DNA of 64,000 bases. It comes from HGM04593 sp045661225. Lineage in GTDB: Bacteria > Bacteroidota > Bacteroidia > Bacteroidales > Bacteroidaceae. This document shows positions 32,439 to 40,723 of the stretch, one piece after another. A model generated the notes under the pieces. It was not told the DNA's origin. It ran no database searches and saw nothing but the letters and a program-made list of their open reading frames with translations. Every line of letters begins with the position of its first letter. Position 1 is the stretch's first letter. The stretch spans positions 1 through 64,000 of the forward strand of contig JAZRFF010000003.1 in NCBI GenBank assembly GCA_045661225.1. Direction: 5' to 3'. The position numbers were made by a program, and so were the translations under genes.

Positions 32439-34586
32439 ATGAAAAAAAGAGGAACAGCAATTATGGCAGCAATGGCAATTACAGGCACAATGCTCACCGC
32501 GTGCAGCAACACCGAATGTTGCAATACGCAAAAAGAAACCACGACCGAGATAATCGGCAAGTCCGATATTAAAATCGAAGGCGGGCTAATGACACCCGAA
32601 GCTCTTTGGGCAATGGGACGTATAGGCACCCCGTGTGCATCACCCGACGGCAGCAAGATAGTTTACGGAGTAAGCTACTACAGCGTCGCAAAGAACAAAA
32701 GCCACCACACACTGAACATTATGGACGCCGATGGCAGCAACGACACCAAGCTTACCACAACCACAGCAAACGAGAGCAGCCCGGCGTGGATAAAGGGCGG
32801 CACAAAAATCGCTTATCTATCAAACGAGAGCGGCAGCAACCAAGTGTGGGAAATGAACCCCGACGGCACAGAGCGCAAGCAGCTGACACAAGACGCAAGC
32901 GACATTGAAGGCTTCCTCTTCTCGCCCGACGAAGAAAAAGTAATACTCATCAAGCGAATAAAGACCAAACCCACAACAGCCGACATTCACCCCGACCTTC
33001 CCGAAGCAAAAGGATTCGTGGTTGACGACCTAATGTACAAACACTGGGACGAGTGGCTTACCGACACTCCCCACCCCTTTATTGCAAAATTCGATGGCAA
33101 GAGCATCGATAGCGGAACCGACCTTCTCGAAGGCACCACATACGATTGCCCCAACCGTCCATTCGGCGGCAGCGAGCAACTTGCGTGGAGCAACGACTCG
33201 AAAAAGATAGCATACTCCTGCTGCAAGAAGACCGGACGCGACTACACTGTCAGCACCGACACCGACATTTATCTTTACGACCTTGAAAGCGGAACAACCG
33301 AGAATCTTTGCAAGCCCGATGCTGCACGTTCAAACTACGGATACGACACAATGCCACTCTTCTCGCCCGACGGCAAGAGCATTGCGTGGCTCAGTATGGA
33401 GCACGACGGCTACGAGAGCGACCTCAACCGTCTTTGCGTAATGAACCTTGAAAACGGCGAGCGCAAATACATAACCGAAAAGCCCAACGGAGAGAAAAAA
33501 GCCATCTTCGACAGCAACGTCGACAGTTACTGCTGGTCACCCGACAGCAAAAGCCTCTACTTTACCGGAACGTGGCACGGCACAACACAGGTATACAACA
33601 TCACCACCGATGGCAAACTCACCAAGATGACCGAAGGCGACCACAACTACAACACCGTAGCAATGCTCGGCAACGACCTTGTGATGACACGCGTATCGAT
33701 GAGCGCCCCCGCCGACATATATACAATGAAAGCCGAAGCCGGTTCCGAGGTTAAGCAATTGACACAAGAAAACAAACACATATTCGACCAGATTGCAACA
33801 GGCAAGGTCGAGGCCCGCTGGTGCAAGGCCAAGGACGGCAAGGACCTGCACTCTTGGGTAATATACCCGCCGCATTTCGACCCGACGAAGAAATACCCCA
33901 CGCTACTTTTCTGCGAAGGCGGTCCTCAGTCACCCGTTAACCAGTTCTGGAGCTACCGTTGGAACTTCCAGATTATGGCAGCCAACGGCTACATTATCAT
34001 TGCCCCCAACCGCCGCGGCCTTCCGGGCTTCGGGCACGAATGGAACAAAGAGATAAGCACCAACTACGGTGGGAACTGTATGAGCGACCTTCTCACAGCC
34101 ATCGACGATATCAGCAAGGAACCTTACGTCGACAAAGAGCGTCTCGGTTGTGTAGGCGCAAGCTTCGGAGGATACTCGGCAATGTGGCTCGCCGGACATC
34201 ACGAGAAGCGCTTCAAGGCATTCATCGCCCACGACGGATTCTTTAATATGGAACAACAATATTACGAGACCGAAGAGAGCTGGTTCCCCAACTGGGATCT
34301 TGGCGGCGCCCCATACGAGCAGAGAGAGGAAGTCAAGCGTTCATACGCAAACTCCCCCCACAAGTTCGTCGACAAATGGGACACCCCTATTTTGCTCATA
34401 CACGGCGACCGCGACTACAGAATACTGTCGTCTCAGTCAATGGCAGCGTTCAACGCTGCACGCCTAAAAGGAATACCCGCGCAGTTGCTGCTATTCCCCG
34501 ACGAGAATCACTGGGTACTAAAACCACAAAACGGAATTTTGTGGCAGCGCACATTCTTTGCCTGGTTAGAGAAGTGGTTAAAGTAA
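32439..34586 (+). CDS. S9 family peptidase (DPP-like), lipoprotein
   Basis: A 715-residue prolyl-oligopeptidase-family serine peptidase. The lipobox MLTAC ends at Cys22. A seven-bladed beta-propeller occupies about 60-440 with repeated LFSPDGKSIAWLS-type blades. The alpha/beta hydrolase domain has nucleophile S575 (GASFGGYS), D659 (HGDRDYRI) and H691 (ENHW), as in DPP5/acylaminoacyl peptidases, which release dipeptides. The ATG at 32439 starts the signal peptide directly; upstream codons lack a signal. It is 45 bp upstream of an MFS transporter gene in the same direction, suggesting peptide release followed by uptake. Confidence 0.94.
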   Translation: MKKRGTAIMAAMAITGTMLTACSNTECCNTQKETTTEIIGKSDIKIEGGLMTPEALWAMGRIGTPCASPDGSKIVYGVSYYSVAKNKSHHTLNIMDADGSNDTKLTTTTANESSPAWIKGGTKIAYLSNESGSNQVWEMNPDGTERKQLTQDASDIEGFLFSPDEEKVILIKRIKTKPTTADIHPDLPEAKGFVVDDLMYKHWDEWLTDTPHPFIAKFDGKSIDSGTDLLEGTTYDCPNRPFGGSEQLAWSNDSKKIAYSCCKKTGRDYTVSTDTDIYLYDLESGTTENLCKPDAARSNYGYDTMPLFSPDGKSIAWLSMEHDGYESDLNRLCVMNLENGERKYITEKPNGEKKAIFDSNVDSYCWSPDSKSLYFTGTWHGTTQVYNITTDGKLTKMTEGDHNYNTVAMLGNDLVMTRVSMSAPADIYTMKAEAGSEVKQLTQENKHIFDQIATGKVEARWCKAKDGKDLHSWVIYPPHFDPTKKYPTLLFCEGGPQSPVNQFWSYRWNFQIMAANGYIIIAPNRRGLPGFGHEWNKEISTNYGGNCMSDLLTAIDDISKEPYVDKERLGCVGASFGGYSAMWLAGHHEKRFKAFIAHDGFFNMEQQYYETEESWFPNWDLGGAPYEQREEVKRSYANSPHKFVDKWDTPILLIHGDRDYRILSSQSMAAFNAARLKGIPAQLLLFPDENHWVLKPQNGILWQRTFFAWLEKWLK

Positions 34587-34631
34587 ACCCGACAGGAGAA
34601 ATTACGTAGAAAATGATATAAAAATATAACT

Positions 34632-36158
34632 ATGACAACAACACAAAAAATCCAAAGAAAGTTGAGCGACTCAAAAGCGGCACGTTGGACCGCACTCATT
34701 ATTGTGTCGTTCACAATGATGATGGCCTACTTCTTTACCGATGTGATGGGCCCTCTTGAAGCCCCCCTCACCACAAAAGGCAAGCTTGTATACTTTGAGG
34801 ACGGAACATACCTTTCGGCCGATTCACTCTCAAAAATAAGTCTCAAGCCCATCAAGAGCGAAACCGACATTATCACCGGCAACACCTACAACATTATGTA
34901 TGCCGATGACAACGGAAATATGGTCAGCGAAGAGCGCACAGTAAAGACAACCATCAAAGGCCTCGGCTGGAGCGGCAGCGACTACGGTACATTCTCGGGA
35001 GCGTACGGATACATAAACGTATTCCTGTTTATGCTCTTCTTCGGAGGTATCATTCTAGACAAGATGGGAGTACGTTTCACCGGTCTTATGAGTACCGTGC
35101 TTATGTTCGTGGGAGCAGCCATCAAGTGGTATGCTGTTGACAACGCGTTCGAGGGTGAGGTATTCGGCATTCCCACACAGGTAGCCGTTGCGTGCCTTGG
35201 CTTTGCCATCTACGGTATGGGTTGCGAAATAGCCGGAATAACCGTAACAAAAGTTATCGCCAAATGGTTCACCGGTCACGAGATGGCACTTGCAATGGGC
35301 TTGCAGGTAGCCCTTGCCCGTGTTGGTACAGCGTGCGCCCTATTCTTTGCATTGCCTATAGCGCAGGCATTCGGACTAGTATCATCACCAGTAATGTTCG
35401 GCGCAGCAGCATTATGCATAGGCCTTATTTCGTATATTGTATATTGCGTAATGGACAAAAAGCTCGATAACTCATCAGTCGCAGGCGAGACAGCAGGCGA
35501 AGATGAGGAGCAATTCAAGCTCAGCGACCTCAAGATTATATTCTGCAACAAAGGATTCTGGCTCATCACATTCCTGTGTCTGATATTCTACGCCGCAGTG
35601 TTCCCATTCTTAAAGTTCGCGACCAACCTTATGATTATAAAATACAACGTAAGCCCCGACCTTGCAGGAATGATTCCCGGATTGCTGCCTTTTGGTACAA
35701 TACTGCTGACACCGTTGTTCGGTTCAATGTACGACAAAATTGGCAAAGGTGCTACACTTATGCTCATCGGTTCATTGTTGCTGACAGTGGTACACATTCT
35801 GTTTGCAATGCCGCTGCTCAACGTATGGTGGTTCGCTGTAATTGTAATGATTCTGTTGGGAATTGCATTTTCACTCGTACCGTCGGCTATGTGGCCCTCT
35901 GTGCCCAAGATTATCCCAATGAAACAGCTTGGTTCGGCCTATGCTATAATATTCTACATTCAGAACATCGGCCTTTCTATGGTTCCGGTACTCATTGGCA
36001 GCGTAATCGAGAGCAACACCGCGAATGGCACCACCGACTACACTGTACCAATGTCAATTTTTGCTCTGTTCGGCGCAATAGCAGTGATTATATCGCTACT
36101 GCTGAAGGTTGCTGATAAAAAGTACAACTACGGTCTTGAGAAGAAAAATCTTGAATAA
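34632..36158 (+). CDS. MFS transporter with a large TM1-TM2 loop
   Basis: A 508-residue major facilitator with 12 predicted helices. Helix 1 (ALIIVSFTMMMAYFFTDVMG) is followed by an extracytoplasmic loop of about 85 residues (from about 40 to 122) before helix 2, longer than usual. The MFS motif GGIILDKMGVRFTG follows helix 2, and a second copy (LFGSMYDKIGKGATLM) begins the C-terminal half. It is the partner of the upstream S9 peptidase in probably one transcript, so import of dipeptides or amino acids is an inference. It ends at a bidirectional terminator. Confidence 0.9.
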   Translation: MTTTQKIQRKLSDSKAARWTALIIVSFTMMMAYFFTDVMGPLEAPLTTKGKLVYFEDGTYLSADSLSKISLKPIKSETDIITGNTYNIMYADDNGNMVSEERTVKTTIKGLGWSGSDYGTFSGAYGYINVFLFMLFFGGIILDKMGVRFTGLMSTVLMFVGAAIKWYAVDNAFEGEVFGIPTQVAVACLGFAIYGMGCEIAGITVTKVIAKWFTGHEMALAMGLQVALARVGTACALFFALPIAQAFGLVSSPVMFGAAALCIGLISYIVYCVMDKKLDNSSVAGETAGEDEEQFKLSDLKIIFCNKGFWLITFLCLIFYAAVFPFLKFATNLMIIKYNVSPDLAGMIPGLLPFGTILLTPLFGSMYDKIGKGATLMLIGSLLLTVVHILFAMPLLNVWWFAVIVMILLGIAFSLVPSAMWPSVPKIIPMKQLGSAYAIIFYIQNIGLSMVPVLIGSVIESNTANGTTDYTVPMSIFALFGAIAVIISLLLKVADKKYNYGLEKKNLE

Positions 36159-36183
36159 AAAGATATTATCCACACACAAAAAA

Positions 36184-36209
36184 TACCGCCGATCGGCGGT
36201 ATTTTTTGT
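36184..36209. terminator. Bidirectional terminator
   Basis: Perfect stem ATACCGCCGA/TCGGCGGTAT (36184-36203), flanked by A-runs on the left and TTTTTTG on the right, between the convergent MFS and small-protein genes. Confidence 0.88.
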
Positions 36210-36214
36210 GCGGG

Positions 36215-36385
36215 TTAGTTAAGGACCAGTTCCCCTACTCCTGCATTTAAGTTCTTTTCGACCTTAAAATTACGTGCAAAATTTCTTATAAATTCCAGAG
36301 AAGCAACAGACGGTTCAGGATAGTGCTCATCTTTCAGAACCTTAACAAGAAGCTGTTCTGTAATTGGGGTAGATATTTTATCCAT
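36215..36385 (-). CDS. 56-residue conserved protein after an ECF sigma gene
   Basis: MDKISTPITEQLL...; helical, with a hydrophilic middle (HYPEPSVASLEFIRNFARNF) and no membrane segment or signal. I do not recognise a named family with certainty, though a small protein behind an ECF sigma factor recalls the two-gene EcfO/Reo-type operons of Bacteroidota. It is 113 bp after the sigma gene, with a 46-bp palindrome between them. A start 18 codons upstream is possible but reads into that spacer without extra conservation, so the ATG at 36385 is preferred. Confidence 0.7.
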   Translation of the reverse strand: MDKISTPITEQLLVKVLKDEHYPEPSVASLEFIRNFARNFKVEKNLNAGVGELVLN

Positions 36386-36440
36386 AGGCAAATGGTTATT
36401 AAATTTCTTTTTATATACTATTAACGAGTATAGATACAAA

Positions 36441-36486
36441 TTAGTGTGCGCGGGTGAGAAAAATTTTTCTCACCCCCGCACACTAA
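36441..36486. promoter_or_regulatory. 46-bp near-perfect palindrome between sigma and small gene
   Basis: 23-bp arms with a single mismatch (36441-36463 and 36464-36486), AT-rich at the centre (GAGAAAAATTTTTCTC). On the minus strand it starts 12 nt after the ECF sigma stop and is followed by TTTGTATC. It could be a terminator, an attenuator or a protein-binding site; there is no long U-run. Confidence 0.7.
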
Positions 36487-36498
36487 TTATAACGAAAT

Positions 36499-37092
36499 TC
36501 ACTCCATTACCAACGATATAGCCTTCTCGGCCGCAATGCGACGCATATTCAGTATTGCATATCGCATACGCCCCAATGCCGTATTTATGCTCACGCCGGT
36601 AATATCGGCAATCTCTTTAAACGACAAGTCCTGATAATAGCGCATAAAAACAACCTCACGCTGACAATCGGGAAGCTCATCGACAAGCTGACGGACATCT
36701 TTAAGCACCTGCTCATTAACAAGCTGATTCTCAATGTTACCCTCAACGAGCTTTGCATCGTTCAAGAGGTCGTACTCGGCCTCGTCATTAGAAACAAGAT
36801 TTTCGTTTCTCTCGGTACGGAACTGGTCAATGACAAGATTGTGCGCAATGCGTGTTATCCACGCCGCGAACTTTCCGTCGTTTGTGTAACGACCCTGTTG
36901 CAAAGTCACAATAGCCTTTATAAAAGTCTCCTGAAAGAGATCTTCTGCAACCTCCTTTGAACGTACTATAAAATAGATATAATTAAATAACCTATCCTGA
37001 TGACGGCCGAGCAATGTATCAAATGCTGCATTATTGCCTTTCAAATAAAGTGAGACCAACATATCATCGGTCATCTGCTTTAAATTCTCCAT
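36499..37092 (-). CDS. ECF sigma factor (sigma-70 family)
   Basis: A 197-residue extracytoplasmic-function sigma factor. Region 2 is about 10-80 (DRLFNYIYFIVRSKEVAEDL, FQETFIKAI, FAAWITRIAHNLVID). Region 4 is about 130-185 with helix-turn-helix SFKEIADITGVSINTALGRM. It directs RNA polymerase to a specific stress regulon. No typical membrane anti-sigma factor (FecR-like) follows; only the 56-residue protein does. It resembles the group that includes EcfO of B. fragilis, but the regulon cannot be read here. A linker of about 35 acidic residues (NLVSNDEAEYDLLNDA) separates the domains. Confidence 0.93.
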   Translation of the reverse strand: MENLKQMTDDMLVSLYLKGNNAAFDTLLGRHQDRLFNYIYFIVRSKEVAEDLFQETFIKAIVTLQQGRYTNDGKFAAWITRIAHNLVIDQFRTERNENLVSNDEAEYDLLNDAKLVEGNIENQLVNEQVLKDVRQLVDELPDCQREVVFMRYYQDLSFKEIADITGVSINTALGRMRYAILNMRRIAAEKAISLVME

Positions 37093-37350
37093 TACTTTCT
37101 TCTTTTAGATTGAAGTAGAGATTTTTCTATAGGCAATAGTTTTTATAGGTTAATATTCGATTTACAGCGCAAAGAAAAGCAATAATTGTATTAAATCCAA
37201 ATAAATTTCAGAAAAAATGCTGTTTTTATACAATATAAGATACTTGCAGACGTTATTCTGCCTCACAATTCACCCATTCGCAGGCTTTGAGACAGCAAGA
37301 AACGCAAACAGCAGAGCGATGCTGAAAACCTTTAATAAAGTTACCTTAAT

Positions 37351-38346
37351 TTAATAATCCAGTCGCAGGCTCATACCCTCTATTGAGAAACCACGCAAGA
37401 GGTCGGCTACCGGCATACGCTTCTTGCCGGCAAGCTGTACTTCGAGCAGAGATACATAACCGCCCTCAACAGCTACCTTTATATAAGATTTTCCGTCTGT
37501 AAGCAACTCCCCTGCACTCTTTTCGTGAGCACAAAGTTCCTTTGCGACACTATACACCTTCAGCGCAATATCCTTTCCCGAAGCATCGCGCAATTCGCAC
37601 CACGCAGCCGGATAGGGCGACATTCCTCGTACAAAATCATACACCTGCTCCACACTCCTCGACCAGTCGATGCGACAGGTATCACGAAAAATCTTAGGCG
37701 CCGGACGCAATTCCTCCTCGTTCACATACATTGACGACTGCTCAACAGACGCAACCCTGCCACAAACAATAGCCTCAACGGTACGCATCACTGTATCGCC
37801 ACCCTGAATCATCAATTTATCGTGCAAAGAACCCGCATTGTCATTCTCATCTATAGCAACAACATCGCGATAGATAACGTCACCGGTATCAATTTCGTGT
37901 TTCAGGAAAAAAGTTGTCACACCGGTCTCCTTGTCACCGTTTATTATAGCCCAGTTAATGGGCGCAGCTCCACGATACTGCGGCAATAACGATGCGTGCA
38001 AGTTAAACGTTCCCAAGCGCGGCATATTCCAGACACTCTCGGGCAGCATACGGAACGCCACGACAATCTGCAAATCCGCAGCCCATTCACGCAGTGCAGC
38101 CTGGAAACTTTCGTCCTTCAGCGACTCGGGTTGCAGCACCGGAAGCTCCTCGGCCAGCGCAAAAACTTTCACCGGGCTCATCAGCAACTGGTTTCCACGT
38201 TTGTTTATAACCTTGTCGGGCATTGTCACAACTCCAACAACCTCGTACCCACAAGCAGGGTTGCTACGTTGTTCAACAAGCAAACGACGCAGAGGCTCCA
38301 CCGCAAAGTCGGGAGTACCCAAATATACTATTCTTAGTTTTTCCAT
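37351..38346 (-). CDS. fmt: Methionyl-tRNA formyltransferase
   Basis: A 331-residue enzyme that formylates initiator Met-tRNA using 10-formyl-THF. Motifs: IVYLGTPDFAVEPL at the start, VAFRMLP near residue 94, the conserved NLHASLLPQYRGAAPINWAI with catalytic His, and the C-terminal OB-like domain from about 205. The ATG at 38346 is chosen; an upstream TTG overlaps the ClC stop. It is the last gene of the tsaC-ClC-fmt run, 2 bp after the ClC stop. No clear terminator is seen after it. Confidence 0.96.
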   Translation of the reverse strand: MEKLRIVYLGTPDFAVEPLRRLLVEQRSNPACGYEVVGVVTMPDKVINKRGNQLLMSPVKVFALAEELPVLQPESLKDESFQAALREWAADLQIVVAFRMLPESVWNMPRLGTFNLHASLLPQYRGAAPINWAIINGDKETGVTTFFLKHEIDTGDVIYRDVVAIDENDNAGSLHDKLMIQGGDTVMRTVEAIVCGRVASVEQSSMYVNEEELRPAPKIFRDTCRIDWSRSVEQVYDFVRGMSPYPAAWCELRDASGKDIALKVYSVAKELCAHEKSAGELLTDGKSYIKVAVEGGYVSLLEVQLAGKKRMPVADLLRGFSIEGMSLRLDY

Positions 38347-38348
38347 AA

Positions 38349-40136
38349 TCAATCAGATGTAAATTCCAACAAAGTCTTACGATAGGCCGTAAATATAGCC
38401 GACTTTGAGATAAAGCCAACATACTCGCCCTTAGAGTCCTCAACCGGCAAATTCCACGCACCCGTCTCCTCGAACTTGCGCATCACGCTCTCCATCGGTT
38501 CCTCAATATTCAACCTTACAGGCACTTCGCGCATAAGCGAAAATACATTATAACGGTGATAAAGTTCCTGACGGAACATTATGTGTCTTATATCGTCAAG
38601 ATATATAATACCCACAAGAGAGTTTGCCGAATTAACCACAGGGAATATATTACGCTTGGTCTTTGCCACCACAGATGTCAAATCCCCAAGATTCATATCC
38701 GGATTCACACGCGCAAAGTTCCTCTCAATAACGTCCGACACCTTAAGAATTGTAAGCACCGCCTGGTCCTTGTGATGTGTTATAAGTTCGCCACGCTGCG
38801 CAAGACGCACCGCATAGATATTATTTTTGTCAAAAACCCTTACCGTAAGATAAGAACACACCGACACAATCATCAGCGGCAAAAACAGAGCGTAACCACC
38901 GGTAAGTTCCGCAATGAGGAACACACCCGTCAACGGTGCGTGAAAAACGCCCGACATAAGCGCAGCCATTCCGAAAAGAGCAAAATTTTTCACCGAGACC
39001 GGAACCGCAAACCCCGTCATATTGCAAAGTGTTGCAAACAGATACCCCGTCACACAACCCAAGAACAGACTGGGAGCGAAAATACCTCCACACCCGCCGC
39101 CGCCATTGGTAACAGTGGAAGCCACCGCCTTGAACAGTATGACAAGTAACATATAAAGCAACAACAGATTCGCGTGCCCATAGAACAGAGAATTGTCAAG
39201 GATAATATTATCCGACGAACCATTTATAAGCTCAATAATTGTCTCGTAACCCTCGCCATACAGCGGTGGAAAAAGGAATATAAGCACGCTAAGAACACCA
39301 CCGCCAATCAGCAGACGATGGTAAGGAGAACTTAATTTTTTAAAAAGCCGTTCAATAGCAATGGTAACGTGCGTAAAATAAAGCGATACAAGGCCGCACA
39401 CGATTCCGAGCATAATAACATAGGGCACGCGGGCAAGATTGAAAGCGTCCTCCATATGGAACTCGAACATAGCCTCAGTGCCCATCATTATGTAGGAGAG
39501 TGTAGCCGCCGTCACGCTCGATATTAGCAAAGGCAACAACGACGACATTGTAAGGTCAAGCATAAGAACCTCAATCACAAAAACAAGACCGGCAATAGGA
39601 GCCTTGAAGATTCCCGAGACAGCGCCCGCCGCACCGCAGCCAATGAGCAGCATCATCACTTTTTTCTCCATCTTGAACAAACTGCCCAAGTTCGAGCCAA
39701 TAGCCGAGCCGGTCATTACAATAGGCGACTCAGCACCCACAGAACCGCCAAAGCCAATAGTAATACTACTCGCCAAAAGCGATGACCAAGTATTGTGACG
39801 GCGAATCTTACCCATTCGGCACGATATTGCATAGAGCACCTTTGTCACTCCGTGGCTTATATCGTCACGCACGACCCTGCGAATAAAAACCCCCGTGACA
39901 AAAATACCAATCACAGGATATACAAGATAAAGCCAGTTAAAAGTATGAGGGTCGAACCCGCCGGTGAGCAGGTGCTGAATAAAATGAATAAGGTGTTTGA
40001 GTGCATACGCCGCCAAAGCCGACAGCACACCCACAATAAAACTCAGAATAAGTATAAAATGATTCTGCGATATATGCTTCTCGCGCCACTCGATGAAACG
40101 GTCAAGCACCCCCTTACCTTTAGCCTCTTTCTCCAT
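38349..40136 (-). CDS. ClC-type chloride channel/transporter with CBS domains
   Basis: A 595-residue ClC protein. The membrane part (about 25-440) has the glutamate-gate region GSVGAESPIVMTG and GIFKAPIAG, then GGCGGIFAPSLFLG, and ends at FDKNN. Two CBS domains (about 455-585) follow and likely bind adenine nucleotides. It probably exchanges Cl- for H+ or acts as a channel. Its start codon overlaps the tsaC stop by 1 nt (TAATG), and its own stop lies 2 bp before the fmt ATG. Confidence 0.95.
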   Translation of the reverse strand: MEKEAKGKGVLDRFIEWREKHISQNHFILILSFIVGVLSALAAYALKHLIHFIQHLLTGGFDPHTFNWLYLVYPVIGIFVTGVFIRRVVRDDISHGVTKVLYAISCRMGKIRRHNTWSSLLASSITIGFGGSVGAESPIVMTGSAIGSNLGSLFKMEKKVMMLLIGCGAAGAVSGIFKAPIAGLVFVIEVLMLDLTMSSLLPLLISSVTAATLSYIMMGTEAMFEFHMEDAFNLARVPYVIMLGIVCGLVSLYFTHVTIAIERLFKKLSSPYHRLLIGGGVLSVLIFLFPPLYGEGYETIIELINGSSDNIILDNSLFYGHANLLLLYMLLVILFKAVASTVTNGGGGCGGIFAPSLFLGCVTGYLFATLCNMTGFAVPVSVKNFALFGMAALMSGVFHAPLTGVFLIAELTGGYALFLPLMIVSVCSYLTVRVFDKNNIYAVRLAQRGELITHHKDQAVLTILKVSDVIERNFARVNPDMNLGDLTSVVAKTKRNIFPVVNSANSLVGIIYLDDIRHIMFRQELYHRYNVFSLMREVPVRLNIEEPMESVMRKFEETGAWNLPVEDSKGEYVGFISKSAIFTAYRKTLLEFTSD

Positions 40137-40708
40137 TATTCCCTTATGATAGAAACAGTTCCGTCAACCGCTAATTTTATAATGCTCGACGATTTTGCCT
40201 TGCCCTTCTCTAACTGTTTATAGTTTACGACATAATCGACGCTGTTTATAATCTCCGGCGATATTTCCCCAAAATTATTAGGGGTTGGTTCACCGCTTAT
40301 ATTGGCCGACGTTGAGACAACCGCTTTCTGGAAACGGTAACAAAGTTCCTTGGAGAACAACTCCGACGTTACACGTATGCCCACGCTGCCGTCCTCGGCA
40401 ATGAGATTCGGAGCTATATTGCGTGCACCGTCGTATATTATTGTCAGCGGGTTTGTCGCCAACTCAATCAAGTCCCACGCAACAGCCGGGACATTACCCA
40501 CATAGCGCACAAGACGGTCGGCGCTATCGACAAGCAACAACATCGCCTTGTTATCGGCGCGCTTCTTTATCTCGAATACACGACGTACTGCATCGGGATT
40601 TGTTGCATCACAACCAAGCCCCCAAACAGTATCGGTTGGATACAGAATCACACCACCGCGACGCATTACCTCAATGCACTTTTTTGCTTCATCGGCTATA
40701 GTACCCAT
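40136..40708 (-). CDS. tsaC: Threonylcarbamoyl-AMP synthase (TsaC/Sua5)
   Basis: A 190-residue YrdC-domain enzyme that makes threonylcarbamoyl-AMP for t6A at tRNA position 37. Motifs: GGVILYPTDTVWGLGCD near the N-terminus, IKKRADNKAMLLLVD, and VSTSANISGEPTP. It has no C-terminal Sua5 extension. MtaB in this window acts on the same modified base. It is 15 bp after prfC and overlaps the ClC start by 1 nt. Confidence 0.95.
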   Translation of the reverse strand: MGTIADEAKKCIEVMRRGGVILYPTDTVWGLGCDATNPDAVRRVFEIKKRADNKAMLLLVDSADRLVRYVGNVPAVAWDLIELATNPLTIIYDGARNIAPNLIAEDGSVGIRVTSELFSKELCYRFQKAVVSTSANISGEPTPNNFGEISPEIINSVDYVVNYKQLEKGKAKSSSIIKLAVDGTVSIIRE

Positions 40709-40723
40709 AATTCTCTCCTTTTT

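Noticed and set aside
36441..36486. Plain rho-independent terminator of the ECF sigma gene
   Set aside because: The stem is long and symmetric, but the U-run after it is short and broken (TTTGTATC), so I kept the role open.
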